A stretch of DNA of 64,000 nt, taken from Flectonema sp. DT1601 (Eukaryota; Euglenozoa; Diplonemea; Diplonemida; Diplonemidae). This document shows, piece after piece, positions 18,910 through 29,687 of this stretch. The notes beneath the pieces are model-generated. The model was given only the letters and a program-made list of their open reading frames with translations, did no database searches and was not told the DNA's origin. A program made the translations under genes and the position numbers. The stretch covers positions 1 to 64,000 of the forward strand of contig OZ025829.1 in assembly GCA_964019425.1 (NCBI GenBank), given 5' to 3'. The first letter of the stretch is position 1. Each line of letters starts with the position of its first letter.

Positions 18910-19575
18910 TTGTGATTTGGTCAAATAACATTCGCTCAGTTCTGAAACCAGAAAACTACTTCAAACTGAATTGGGCTCTCAAAGAAGAAAAACCTGAAAT
19001 AATACTACTACAAGAAACATGGTTAACCGATGACAAGCCCTTCTCTGTCGACGGGTACAAAACTTACAGAAGAGACAGCACCACCAAGATGGGACATCGT
19101 GGGCTCATTACATTGGTAAGGAATGATCTTAAAAATGCGATTATTAAACTCAACGACATCTCATTTGACCAAACTGAGATACTATCAGTAGAATTACAGT
19201 CTAACCCACCTCTTATAATACATAATGTTTACCACCCGCCTGAAATCAAGGCAACAACCTGGAAGATTAAATCAGAACTCGGCACATTAATTGCGGGTGA
19301 TATAAATGGACACCATCCGACATGGTCTAATGGAAATAAGAACACTACTGGTATAAGCTTCTATAATTGGTCACTGGAAGCTGCGATGAAAGTTATTAAC
19401 AACCCTCAACAACACACGAGACCGCTAAGCCTGACATCCCCAGACATTGTAGCCTTGGACAACACGATGGAAGCAGAAGTTAAAATTATGAGAGGGTGGG
19501 GTAGCGACCATCAGCCACTCAAAATAATCATCGAAGAAATAAAGACTCAAGAGCAACATCAGAAAACTTACATCA
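18906..19575 (+). CDS. LINE ORF2 fragment: AP-like endonuclease domain
   Basis: About 220 residues of an endonuclease/exonuclease/phosphatase fold: NIRSV near the start, ILLQETWL (catalytic Glu), GDINGHHPTW (Asp/Asn pair), SPDIVAL and GSDHQPL (catalytic His). This domain nicks target DNA for target-primed reverse transcription. Residues after about 220 no longer look like LINE sequence, and the open frame to 19859 is read-through into other DNA. Confidence 0.85.
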
Positions 19576-20049
19576 TTCAATTAAGTATACTTCTCTTTCC
19601 CAGTGCATACAGTACAGGAAGGCTAATTACCCTTGAACCTTGTTCAAAACATAACAAAAAGTCCAGTATACTGTCTCATAAACATGCTATGAAGCAATCC
19701 AAAAAGAGAGCTGTCAACAATGGATCCCGTATTTGTAGTGGAGCACTCTTCTACAAAAAAAAAAGACTCTTGCCAAGCCCAACTTATCTGCATACATGTC
19801 TCTTTTTCTGTGTTGTCATTCAGTGCAGTACGGAATCGAGTTTTCCAATTACGAATTAATCGTGGGCTGGGAAACCAAAACCAGGGTATAATGTAATACG
19901 GCAGAGTGTAGGTTTCGCCTTTTGTCTCGTCAAGAAATAAACAATCTTTATAAAAAAATATAAATGAATTTCTTTGTAAAATTCTTTATAAAAAAGAATG
20001 TAAGGGGGATGTTGCCATCGGTCCTGAATAGTGTGGGCTCTCATGTTTT
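19576..20049. other. Unassigned repeat-zone sequence
   Basis: No supported gene. It contains GTAGTGGAGCACTCTTCTACA near 19736, which resembles the plus-strand sequence at 10909 in the Penelope-like trailer, and an A run at 19757. It probably holds decayed element ends. Confidence 0.4.
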
Positions 20050-20240
20050 TCCCTTCTGTCAGAGCACCATCAGAAGTTGTGAGTCACCCTGCATGATGCC
20101 ACGAGAAATGTGCTGTAGCGGAACAAACGGCTCATGGCCCCCAGACGAAATCAGCTCGTTCTCCTCCTTCGTCCAAAGTATGAACCTCTGTTGTTCCCTG
20201 TTTCCCTCCCCTCATACACAGTGAATGGCACATTCTGAGA
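20050..20240 (-). mobile_element. Old VIPER-like element fragment
   Basis: Diverged match to 7140-7330 of the element at 5268-10120. Shared motifs in order are ATGTGCT, GCGGAAC, GTCCAAAGTATGAACC (versus GTCCAGAGTATGAATC), and ACAGTGAATGGCACATT. It covers a small piece of the reverse transcriptase region. It is a broken, clearly older copy than the whole element. Confidence 0.75.
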
Positions 20241-21950
20241 CAATACTCAACTAACTTCCCTTGCGATTTCAACACCAGGTGGCCAACAACTCCACTCAAG
20301 GAGAAAATATAGTTGGCTAGGCCGGCAGCTAATAACTATGTTCGAATTCATTTTTGTTGGGTTTAGTTTTAATGTTCTTGCAGAAAGCTGAATTCCATCA
20401 TCTCCACCAGATAATTGATAATGAATATAAGTAAGATTGAGCTTTTTGATAGTTTGATTGATAGTTTCTTTCTCGGTACTTGCGGGTAGTATAAGAAAAT
20501 CTATCAATAGTTATAGCTAATTGTCTTTGTATCGCACCTACAACAACTTTACCATAGTGCTGAAGATACCAGCCACGAGCTTTGTCGTTAACACTAAGAC
20601 ATATCCACCCATTGTTTATTTTTGTAGTTTCTATTCTGACTCATATCAATAAATAGTTTAGTTTAGTTAAATGAAACGAAAGTTATCAGTCAATTAAAAA
20701 AATAACAAGATTTCAAGATTTCAATCAAATGCAAAAACCCAAACACATAATGATTGGTTTCGGGAGCTAGTGGGGAATAATTATGTACAATAAATGTTTG
20801 TAACTGCGAATATCTCATTGAGAACAGTGGCATGACACGATTCGAATAATTAATAATTACACAAAAAAACGTTATCATTATTATTGTGAACACATTCTAT
20901 AGTTAGTATCATTAATTTTAGAACAGAAAGTGAGAATAAGAAAAGTAGAGATTAGTACAAAGAAAAGTATTCATTTCTGCAGTTTCCTAACATCAAAGGG
21001 TAATAGAATATGTAGTTTCAGGAGCCTTAATCTTATACTACTCGTCCTTTTTTAGGCTTTCATCAGTAAGTTCTATGGGACTTCATTCTATGTTGAAGTT
21101 GCTATCGTTCAAAGGTGAGACGAGCAATAAACCCATTGCATTGAGATAAAAGATTAATTATTTTTACGATGGTGTGGGATGATTGAAAAAACTGATCAAT
21201 GTGAAGATTAAATGACACAGCAAACTCGTTTTCCTTTTTTTTTTTTTTTTGGAATAGAAAAAAGCTACAAAAAAACAATCTCTTTCACAAAGTTTATCAG
21301 AGGTTTCAAAATACAAAAGCCGTGATTTAAAAAAAAATGTTGTTGTTTATTGTCGTTGTTGTTGATCCAATTGACACTATTCGTTAAAAGCAAGCATTAA
21401 GATTAGCGACAGTGGTCACTGTAATTCATTGATGTGCTTTTAGGATTGCTAGTGCATCAATCAAGGACATCTAACAAACAATGGCTGGGTTTCGGGCTTC
21501 AAACACGAAAAAAAAGAGAGAAAGGAGAGGAAGATTCTTCATGCGAAGGCATGGCGTCATCCATCCTCTGAGGGATGAACGATCAAAAAAAAAAAAAAAA
21601 AAACGATAAAAAGTATTTTTACCAAGTTGGGGGAATCAAAAAAAAAGAAACCAACAATTCTCATCATGCTATCAAATGTGACTATATGGAGAACGTTGCT
21701 AATGGAATTAGGATCTAACTCCTTTTTTCCCTTCAAAACAGAAATTTAAGGCACACACGACAAGTACTAATTCACTTCCAAGTATATAGCTTCCTGGGAA
21801 GTGAATCGACATTCCTTGAACACTAGAGTGGTGATGGAGATAGAAAAGGAAGTCTTACATTGCTTATTGCGCATCGCTACGAGCAATTGTTCGATCGCAA
21901 CAGCAATTGTTTGATTGTTGCCAGAAGGACAAACAAAATAAATAAGGGTT
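20241..21950. other. Gene-poor A/T-rich region with retroposon tails
   Basis: No convincing gene. A short minus-strand open stretch at 20247-20507 has RT-like wording (MIDFLILPAS) but no further domain support. Poly-T (21235-21250) and a stem-loop (CATCC...GGATG) followed by about 19 A's at 21560-21602 suggest tails of inserted retroposons. Confidence 0.5.
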
Positions 21951-22450
21951 ATGGCCCAAAATACCCCACCTGGTGGCCCAAAATACCCCGAAGTGGCCCA
22001 AAATACCCCAAAGTAGCCCAAAATACCCCGAAGTGCCCCAAAACCCGGCCTGGCTGTGAGTCATCACATCCTTGACCGTTTGTGTTATTAGCTTTCAATC
22101 AATCCATTACCATAAATCCACAGATGAGTGTGCTGAATAGAAAGTAAAACGGGACGGCACAAAGCTTTTGTCCAAGTGACACAGAAATACTGGCCAGGCA
22201 GGTTCCAAAAAAAAAGTTCCAAGAAAAAAAAAAGAAAAAAAAAAAAGGGAAAAAAAGGAAAAAAAAACAGGGAAAAAAAAAAAAAAAATTGGCAGTGGAA
22301 AAAGTTACAACTTGTAGTGAACAGTGAAAAAAAAAACATCACTTCCAGTTTCTGTACACACATTGATTTACAAGTTCCCAAAGCCGGGTTCGGTATATGT
22401 TGGACCACTTCGGGGTATTTTGGGCCACTTTGGGGTATTTTGGGCCATTG
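21950..22450. repeat. Inverted-repeat unit with GGCCCAAAATACCCC repeats
   Basis: The left side (about 21952-22050) has five tandem units of about 18 bases, GGCCCAAAATACCCC plus a short spacer. The right side (about 22403-22447) has two to three units in reverse complement (GGGGTATTTTGGGCC). CCCGGCCTGG on the left and a CCGGGTTCGG segment on the right lie just inside. About 350 A-rich bases lie between. It looks like a foldback or MITE-like element; no transposase is present. Confidence 0.7.
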
Positions 22451-22739
22451 CCCAATAAATAAATATTACTATTGATTCAATGAACAGGAATGCACTTTCT
22501 TTCGATAAAGAAACAAAATAACGTAAGATAGTTTTATTTTACTCTATCTGGCTTCCATAAGCACCACTCGCTATTAAGCTGGAGATCAAGCAACGTAAGG
22601 TTAACGAAACAGTCAAAAAAAAAAAAGCAAATTATAACTCCACGCATGTTGTAGATTGTTATGAAATGGAATAACCAGTTGGAATATGAGTTTATTATAA
22701 AAAAGTGCACTAAATTAAAATATAAAAAAAAAAGAAAAA

Positions 22740-25334
22740 TTATAAAAACACATTGTTCTGCTTATGAAATGGAACAACCAGTTGGCTGCTACTTGCGTCA
22801 TAAGGATCACAATCCCCATATACAATTTCATTAAATTTACGGTGTAGCAAGTTGTACTCCATATTAACAAATGTAACATCCAGTTGGCTACTTGCTTCAT
22901 AAGAATCCTGACAAAATAAAGGCATTATATTTTCACTTGCTGAAGTACAGCTAAGAGCTTCGTCTTGAAAGTGAGGAGCATCGTTGTGTGATTCTCGAAT
23001 AATCGACCTCTTGTAACCAGATCTTAAATCTACAACGTAATGAAGACAGTCATAAATGCAGCGTAAAAGAACCAAACTGACACTGGCAGACATTAAGTTT
23101 GTGCTTATTGAGTCAGCCCAATTATTGCTGTCACCATAACCATGAATAGAAACAAGTTCCAACAACAATGCGGAACTTATTAAAAAGTTTGTTAGGATAT
23201 GTAAATGAATTAGTAAGGGGGCAATGTAAACTTTAAATTTCCATATGTAAATTAATTGAACGAACGTAGCAATAAATAAAATAGAAATCCGAATAGTGCA
23301 ATGCCACACATTGTTCGTTGATATCCATGCTGCTCCCACCAGCAGTGGGACTGGACCGTATTCGATGGCGATGTAGTTACCACGTAAGTGTTTTATATGG
23401 CAATAAATATCAAAACCGGTTCCCATTTTTTCTATGTAGTGCGAACCTTCATCAACGGATTCCCAAGCACCACATCCAAGAGCGTAGGCTACGAATGGTG
23501 TGAAATGCTCTTTTGAACGTCGCCGATATGTGCACTTTTTGTGATCACATCTGAATATCGTCATCACCATAGCTATAAAAATAATAGAAAACAACATCCC
23601 CATCGCTCCAATAAGCTTCATAGCTATTGTGTGTGAGTATATCAACAGCAGACCAGAATATTGAGAGATTGACGGGAATAAAATTAACGAGATCGGAATC
23701 AAGACACCAGGGTACCTCATGGTCAGAGCAATATTCTTTTTTGGATTTCTTAGCATAATAATAGAATATAAAAATGTATATGAGAATAGGCACAATGCAA
23801 TATTTCCAATCACAGCACCAGCCCAGTAGTTTCCTTCTATTGCGAAGATCAGTGGGTGAACTACAAATGGAAGGCGGTCTGAGGAGATACCATCAGAGCA
23901 TTTCATTTGATTAGCGACGAGTATTGTTTTTGATAGAGTTCCCCCAACTCCAGATCCTGCAATAAGAGAACCAACAGATGCGGTTAAAGTGACACCACCT
24001 CCAGTGTCACCCGTACCAAAGGAATCCACAGCTGGAGTAACTGCAGTTGGTACTGCGGTAGGAACAGCCGTCGGTATGGTTGTTGGAGTTGTGGTAGAAA
24101 TAGCCATTGACACCGCAGTAGGTACAGCTGTTGGTACGGCTGTTAGCACCACGGTCGGTAATGCCGTAGGTATGGCAGTGGGAACGGCTGTCGGAACTGT
24201 GGTAGGAACAGCTGTGGGTGCAGTCGTTAGCATTGCAGTCGGTGCAGTCGTTGGCATTGCAGTCGGTGCGGTCGTTAGCATTGCAGTCGGTGCAGTCGTT
24301 AGCATTGCAGTAGGTGCAGTCGTTAGCATTGCAGTCGGTGCGGTCGTTGGCATTGCAGTCGGTGCAGTTATTGGCATTGCGGTAGCAGGAACGGCTGTTG
24401 GTGGTCCGTAGAGCGTACAGCCACCAGTTGATTTCTTGAAGGTGTAAATATAGTCTGAGATTGCAATAATTTCATCAGCATCATTCGCTACGGTATTGGG
24501 AATTCCATTGTCGTAGACTCGAAGAATGGAACCGGTACCGTAAGCTACCCCTGGAGTGTCTCCATGTTGACAGGTTACGTCTAACATATTATCAGGGACA
24601 GTTTCTACATAGGCTGTCATCGCACCAGTCCATGAACCGAGGAAAGTATTGTTTCCTACAGCAAAGAAATATCCGTTGCAGGCAACAATGCGTACGAGCG
24701 TGTTCGGGTGGGAGAAAAACTTCGCGAAAGACATTTTGGTGGGTAATTGATTGATAGAGGGAGCACGTGTTGAGTATTCACTAAGGAAATATATCCCTCC
24801 AGTGGACTCGTCTACGGTAATCGATCCGATGTCTTTATTTCTTAAGCCTACTGCGATGTTTACAGTTCCCATGGCAATGTCTGCCATTTCGAAGTATATT
24901 ATCCCGTCGTTTTGACATGCGCCATAGATAGTAGTTCCCTTAGCAGCGAGTTCAACACAACTTCCAATATATGGAAAAATCATCGCATTCACAATGTCAA
25001 GTACACCACCACCAATAATAGGAATTACATGTAGCTTAACAGGTTCAGCCGCAACCATATAAGGTGTTCCTCCGATAGTTATTGGAGTAGCAGTAATAAT
25101 GTTTGAAGTGTAATTCCTTGTTGAAACCGTTGAGCACTGAGTAGTTTCAGGATTAAACTGTCTGATTTTAGTATCAAAAAATCCGTACATCCACTTGTCA
25201 TAAACAGCAGTTGATCTTAATGCAGAAGTGTATGTAGCAGTATGTATAGAAACTGTTTTGTAGCATGTTGCTAATTGCACCACAGTCAGAAGGATGAAAA
25301 ACGTTCCCACATGCCATAAGGTACTTGCCGCCAT
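22740..25334 (-). CDS. Large surface protein: ectodomain, TAP-repeat stalk, about seven TM segments
   Basis: 864 residues from the ATG at 25334. That start is chosen because an acceptor-like TCACTCACAG ends 14 bases upstream and because it gives a signal peptide (MAASTLWHVGTFFILLTVVQ). Residues to about 310 form a Gly- and Thr-rich ectodomain with repeated short beta-like segments (possibly propeller-like). Next come about 130 residues of TAPTAMLT/PTAVPTA repeats, a likely glycosylated stalk. Then follow roughly seven hydrophobic segments and a cytoplasmic tail of about 100 residues. A C-x-C-like RCDHKKCTYRRR loop follows the third segment. No known family is recognised. It is plausibly a plasma- or flagellar-membrane sensor or adhesin. 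Confidence 0.85.
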   Translation of the reverse strand: MAASTLWHVGTFFILLTVVQLATCYKTVSIHTATYTSALRSTAVYDKWMYGFFDTKIRQFNPETTQCSTVSTRNYTSNIITATPITIGGTPYMVAAEPVKLHVIPIIGGGVLDIVNAMIFPYIGSCVELAAKGTTIYGACQNDGIIYFEMADIAMGTVNIAVGLRNKDIGSITVDESTGGIYFLSEYSTRAPSINQLPTKMSFAKFFSHPNTLVRIVACNGYFFAVGNNTFLGSWTGAMTAYVETVPDNMLDVTCQHGDTPGVAYGTGSILRVYDNGIPNTVANDADEIIAISDYIYTFKKSTGGCTLYGPPTAVPATAMPITAPTAMPTTAPTAMLTTAPTAMLTTAPTAMLTTAPTAMPTTAPTAMLTTAPTAVPTTVPTAVPTAIPTALPTVVLTAVPTAVPTAVSMAISTTTPTTIPTAVPTAVPTAVTPAVDSFGTGDTGGGVTLTASVGSLIAGSGVGGTLSKTILVANQMKCSDGISSDRLPFVVHPLIFAIEGNYWAGAVIGNIALCLFSYTFLYSIIMLRNPKKNIALTMRYPGVLIPISLILFPSISQYSGLLLIYSHTIAMKLIGAMGMLFSIIFIAMVMTIFRCDHKKCTYRRRSKEHFTPFVAYALGCGAWESVDEGSHYIEKMGTGFDIYCHIKHLRGNYIAIEYGPVPLLVGAAWISTNNVWHCTIRISILFIATFVQLIYIWKFKVYIAPLLIHLHILTNFLISSALLLELVSIHGYGDSNNWADSISTNLMSASVSLVLLRCIYDCLHYVVDLRSGYKRSIIRESHNDAPHFQDEALSCTSASENIMPLFCQDSYEASSQLDVTFVNMEYNLLHRKFNEIVYGDCDPYDASSSQLVVPFHKQNNVFL
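24010..24400 (-). repeat. Coding minisatellite for the TAP-repeat stalk
   Basis: Tandem units of 24 bases (and 12-base halves) encoding TAPTAMLT and PTAVPTA. The units at 24215-24380 are nearly identical at DNA level, those at 24030-24200 more diverged. Length is likely polymorphic. Confidence 0.85.
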
Positions 25335-26205
25335 ACTGTGTGGGTGGCTGTGAGTGAAGAACATGTAAAACATAATACTCAAATAACTTCGTCAATCAAT
25401 TCTACTCTGATGAGGGGCATCTTGTCAATTGAAACTTCTGCATAATTGTGATAACTGATGCAAAGATGAGAATAAGAGTAAAATTTTCATTACCTTGTCT
25501 TCAACAGAGTTAGACAGATTGGGTGTAGACTCTCAATAATCACTACTGGGAATCAGCTGTGTGGTACAAATGAATAATTAAAAAATGAAATAATATTACG
25601 TTATTCTCTCTGTTAACTTATTAAGAATTTGGTATCCTCAGTTCAGATCTTCCGAATTTCTCCAAAAAAAAAGAGAACTATCAGAAAGCGTACCTTGCAA
25701 TCAACCGAATTTATTTACCTTTGAATGTTTTCTTGGAGAGAAGAAGTTCTTAATATTTTTTGAGCATCCAAACATGTTCGTGCTTCTGAAACATGCTGCT
25801 CAAGACCGTTTGATAAAATTTGAGAGAGCTCTCGCTTTGATTCTATCTTTACTTTTAAAAGTAGGCGGGGTAACTGAAGTCCGTTTTTGTTGGACTCAGC
25901 TCCACCACGGGGTGGAGGGTGGGCTTCGAAAACGTGTGTGTGTAGAAAAAAGTGTGAGAAAAAAGTGATCGAGCTGTACAAAGAATGTCTTTTAAAAATA
26001 GAAAGCTAAAGAATGTATAAAAGATGTCTCCATTGTTTTGTTCATTTTTTTCAACTTGGAATGATTCCTTTGATTCTCTCTTTCTAGTGCTAAGCTTGGT
26101 GGAAAATTACCTAAATGAATTGAAGGTCCCGTGAGGGAACGCTTTTTGAAGTAACAAAAGGCATGCGGGCAGCTGAATGAAATAGAAAGCCTTGGAAGAA
26201 CCCAG
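25335..26205. other. Intergenic region
   Basis: Upstream of the surface-protein gene; no gene supported. A stem-loop CTCCACC-ACG-GGGTGGAG lies at about 25901-25919. A minus-strand open stretch at 25715-25981 has no recognisable domain. Confidence 0.45.
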
Positions 26206-26475
26206 CGCACCAAGAGGCCAAGCCACCCAAGCATTATAAACCTGCAACCGCAGTCGAAGTTTGACAAACCTGTTGTGAATGATTTATAAAATAATTTCAA
26301 ATGTAAAAACAGATAACCCAAGCCACATGCCCAATCACCCACTGTAACCTAGCCGTAGTTTTCATTCTTGCATATTTACAAAAAAAAGAAAAAGAAATAT
26401 TCGAAAAAATAAATAACTTCGAGCGAGCGAAAGCGAGCCTGGACGGGTATCTCTCGTGCGGGTTTGCGGGCAAAA
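26206..26475 (+). repeat. Diverged composite repeat copy ending in TTTGCGGG
   Basis: It shares with 3900-4000 the motifs GACAAACCTGTTGT, AACAGATAACC, AAGCCACAT and ACCTAGC. It then jumps to GCGAGCGAAAGCGAGCCTGG, GGGTATCTCTCGTGCGGG and a single TTTGCGGG unit. It is a shorter, older version of the family at 3748-5036 and 17951-18710. Confidence 0.75.
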
Positions 26476-26579
26476 CCCTGAAACAGAAGTACCACATCAA
26501 GAAGATAAAAATGGGTAACTTGAAATACTGAGAAAGAGGAACCGAGAAGGAACGAAGTTACAAGTGTTATTATAAAGCA

Positions 26580-26670
26580 ACTATTTAGGTTTCGAGAGTA
26601 ATCCATATAACTCTTTACCTCTATTCTCTCTCACCAGTTATGGTGTAGAAGCAAGTTAGTCAAATTCGGT
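26580..26670 (-). repeat. Second copy of the Penelope-like leader segment
   Basis: Resembles 17790-17875: GGTTTCGAGAGTAATCCATAT, CTCTATTCTCTCTCA and ATGGTGTAGAAG are shared. The hammerhead-like core here reads CTGGTGA instead of CTGATGA, while GAGAG/CTCTC and GAAA are kept. Probably a relic of a related element's 5' end. Confidence 0.65.
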
Positions 26671-27148
26671 CATCTCATCAATCGATGACTTCCTGTTAGT
26701 ATGTAACTTTCTCGAACTATATTGACTTGTCAGGTCTTGTCAATGCTGTTAGTCGCTTTCCATCACTTATATGCACCTGAGAAAGAAGTACATGTTAAGA
26801 TTGAAGGCAAGAACAAACACCAGAATTGTATCCAACAAAAGAAGTATCTACACTATGGGTGCAGATTACTTCTGCGCAACGGGTTCCGTTTTCTAGTAGT
26901 TGGAGGAAGAGGAGTAGTGCCGGTGACATATTACCAAAATAGAATTTTGGAGACTTGCGAGTTTTCTGTTAAACTACTTTACTGCAGACCTACACTGCGT
27001 TAATGTGCAACAAATGTGCCACCCACCCCACTGGTCTCCAAACAAGGAAAGAGTAATCTTTAAAGTTCAGTAAGAGTCAAAACAGAAATAGAATAGATAG
27101 AATAATCTCATTTAGTGTTTTGAATAATATATCTTTTAGGAGTTTCTT
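26671..27148. other. Intergenic region
   Basis: 3' side of the membrane-protein gene. A plus-strand open stretch at 26722-27003 shows no domain, no acceptor-like context and runs against the local gene strand. Nothing supported. Confidence 0.4.
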
Positions 27149-27841
27149 TTAAACAGAATCCAACGTATCTGATGGATCAGGTTGTTGTCCTTTAATAATT
27201 AATTCTTCGATCTGTTCTTTTTCATCTTCACAATTAATGTCTTCAAGTTGTGTTTCTCTGAACTTCAGAGTTGGTTCTTCTATTTTGTACGATTGGTATC
27301 CATACCAACCCTGGCATGTTATTAAAAGTGCTAATACGACCATGGATAATGCGTATTTTGTTGTTTTCTCATGAGGGCCTAACTGATCTGGAAACCATAA
27401 TCTAAGCGTAAAGTATAACGGCATCATAACCAAACCAAAACCAAGAGACATTTTCCAATATATCAGTGGAAGGGTTCTAAATGATTTCGCACGCGCACTT
27501 TTGACATTCATTTTTATATCCGTTTGTGGAAGATCAGCTACCCTAACTCTATTTAAATACACCTGCATACCAGTAAATGCAACACAAACAACAACTGCTA
27601 TACCATACGCATATATTAGTGAGAACCCCAACCAGATTAGCTGTAAAGGTGCGAGTCCAAGAATGACTCCAACAAACACTCCGAATATAATACTTCTGCG
27701 GTGAGCTATAAACACTTCCTTCTTTCTCTTTTCACAAGTAATTATTCTTCCAGGACCGAATATACCATTTGGGAAGTATATTGTGCTTCCGTCTTCCTGA
27801 TCGGCGAAGACAGCTTCTGTTGATCTGTCAAGGTATCCCAT
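27149..27841 (-). CDS. Four-pass membrane protein, unknown family
   Basis: 230 residues from the ATG at 27841. That start is chosen over an upstream in-frame codon because CGTTCCCTCAACAG ends 22 bases before it. The N-terminus contains GSTIYFPNGIFGPG, a short Gly/Pro-rich motif. Two hydrophobic segments at about 60-105 (IIFGVFVGVILGLAPLQLIW and SLIYAYGIAVVVCVAFTG) and two at about 140-200 follow, then an acidic tail of about 35 residues. No enzyme motif seen. Both ends are probably cytosolic. Confidence 0.8.
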   Translation of the reverse strand: MGYLDRSTEAVFADQEDGSTIYFPNGIFGPGRIITCEKRKKEVFIAHRRSIIFGVFVGVILGLAPLQLIWLGFSLIYAYGIAVVVCVAFTGMQVYLNRVRVADLPQTDIKMNVKSARAKSFRTLPLIYWKMSLGFGLVMMPLYFTLRLWFPDQLGPHEKTTKYALSMVVLALLITCQGWYGYQSYKIEEPTLKFRETQLEDINCEDEKEQIEELIIKGQQPDPSDTLDSV

Positions 27842-27974
27842 TTTTGTGTTATTGGAGGAACCCTGTTGAGGGAACGCAAGCAGAAGGAACAAGAGACAGA
27901 GTCTGTTCGGCAGGTGGCGGCGGCTCTTCGACGGAGGGAAGCGGCAACTGTTGAGAAACGTGAGCTGAAAAGAA

Positions 27975-28150
27975 TGAAATGAACGATAACCTTACTAATA
28001 CTAATAGAATTGTCACCCACGTTGCAAAGAGAAGTGTTCGATAGACTTGTTGAATAATTTATGAAATATTTCCAAACGTAACAACAGATCCTTTGCGAGT
28101 TTTGGTTAAAAAAATAAATAACTTTGCGCGAGCGAAGCGAGTATCTAGTG
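27975..28150 (+). repeat. Diverged composite repeat copy
   Basis: Shares AATGAACGATAACCTTA, AGACTTGTTG, TTTCCAAACGTAAC and then GCGCGAGCGAAGCGAG-TATCTAGTG with the family at 3748-5036. It lies about 130 bases upstream of the membrane-protein start and lacks the 8-bp units. Confidence 0.7.
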
Positions 28151-29687
28151 GGGCTCATTTCTTTGCGGCGGAGGCGGTTTGCCTCTGTTCTGCGTCTATG
28201 CAACCACGCTCGGTTATTAATCTTCAACTGTACCCAATTCTTCTTCTTCTTCAATACTTTTAAGGTGTTGGAACCGAGGGACGCACCTTGCTGCTCTTTC
28301 CGTGTTTGAGATCACATATTAATTCGGCCTGTGGAAAGAATATCATAAAGAAACCATTGATTAATTTATCTTTCAATTGAAGAAGGTCATCAAGAGACAT
28401 GGACGTGACTGTACTTGCTTTTTGGGGGAGAGAATCAATAAGAAGAAAAGGGGAAATAATAGTAAAAATAGCAAATTAAACACAGGAATAAACCAAAAAG
28501 CAAGAAATGGTACATGAGACAGGGGAAAACAGACATACGAGGCACCATACAGGGAACAATCAAGGCATGAATGAAGCAGGAAGGCAAAAAAGTTTTCAAA
28601 ACAAGAACACAGGTGACAAGATGATCTATCGGGCCGACCTTCCTTAACATAGATGAAAGACAAATTAAATAACTTCACGCTAGCGTAACGAGCTTAGACT
28701 GTTATCTCTGAGTGTTTGTTGTCTCAAGCTACTTTACCACTTAATCATGCTTTCTGATGCAAACTAATAAATTAAATTATGTGACAGATTGTGTACATCG
28801 GATTGTTGAAGTAGGAGATAAGATAAGAGTTTTTGAATTCCAGAAAGCCTAACAAAAGAAGCCGAGGGCGCATTTACAGTATCTTGAATAGGTAATGTGA
28901 CAGATATTGATATTATATTCGAAGTAAAAAGAATACTCTGAACGAGTGATGTGGTAGAGAGCAAGTTAGAACCGGAGGCTGACTTGCCACATCAATGACC
29001 TTGAATGGTTTCTTTGTAGAGAGGAAACATGAGTTGCAATAGCGCTTGGAAACTCGAAAATTGCAAAAATTGATCGAAAGTACGCCATTTTACTTATTTT
29101 TATTTTTTTTGGAAAGAAAGCAGCAGTCGAAGTGCGACAATATCACGCCAAGGGTGAGAATATCAACAAGTGAGTTGTGGACATTTGCGAAAGTTGCATG
29201 AAACGTTGTTGTAAAATGATAACTGATTTTGGTAGTTCAGCGGGTTCTACACGAGAAATTCTACTTGTGAGCAAAATCGTCAACAACACTTAACGTGTGA
29301 ATCGCGCCTACCAGTAGCCCACCTTGGAGAACATACTTCTTAGGTGACTGTTGTCAATATTCAAGAATCTGAAAGTGAACTACCTTGGATTCGGTTAACT
29401 GACGGAACATATGAAATGTGGGTCACCATTTTCAATCTTATATTATTATCAGATTGAGAGCTTCTTAGCCCCGGCCGAGGGGCCTGGCAGCTATTAGGAT
29501 GACAAAAGGATTCAAGGACAAACACATTACAATGCTCAAAGTCGAACGTCAAGTAACCTTGTTTACAAAGGGACACTCAACTTTCGAAGTTGTATGGACA
29601 AGAGATTGCTTGAAAGAAAACGCTCGTTTGAATTGAAACCACAAAATATTATTAAAAAGGAACGAAAAAAAAAACCCAGTGAGTATT
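28151..29687. other. Gene-free stretch with repeat relics
   Basis: No gene supported. A short piece at about 28660-28705 (TTCACGCTAGCGTAACGAGC then TATCTCTGAGTG) resembles the 3' end of the composite repeat family. The rest is unassigned A/T-rich sequence, including a stem at about 29468-29484 (CCCCGGCCGAGGGG). Confidence 0.5.

Larger units (their letters stand above)
18711..19575 (+). mobile_element. LINE fragment (end of ORF1 and AP endonuclease of ORF2)
   Basis: A non-LTR retrotransposon piece truncated at both ends. It starts directly after TTTGCGG without a start region and stops after the endonuclease, with no reverse transcriptase following. ORF1 and ORF2 overlap as ATGA at 18906-18909, a stop-start overlap typical of linked LINE ORFs. 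Confidence 0.8.

Noticed and set aside
20247-20507. Reverse transcriptase fragment suggested by MIDFLILPAS
   Set aside because: No further RT motif in order, so the resemblance is too short to count.
23989-24411. Plus-strand ORF of Val/Ala/Gly repeats
   Set aside because: It is the antisense shadow of the TAP-repeat stalk in the surface protein.
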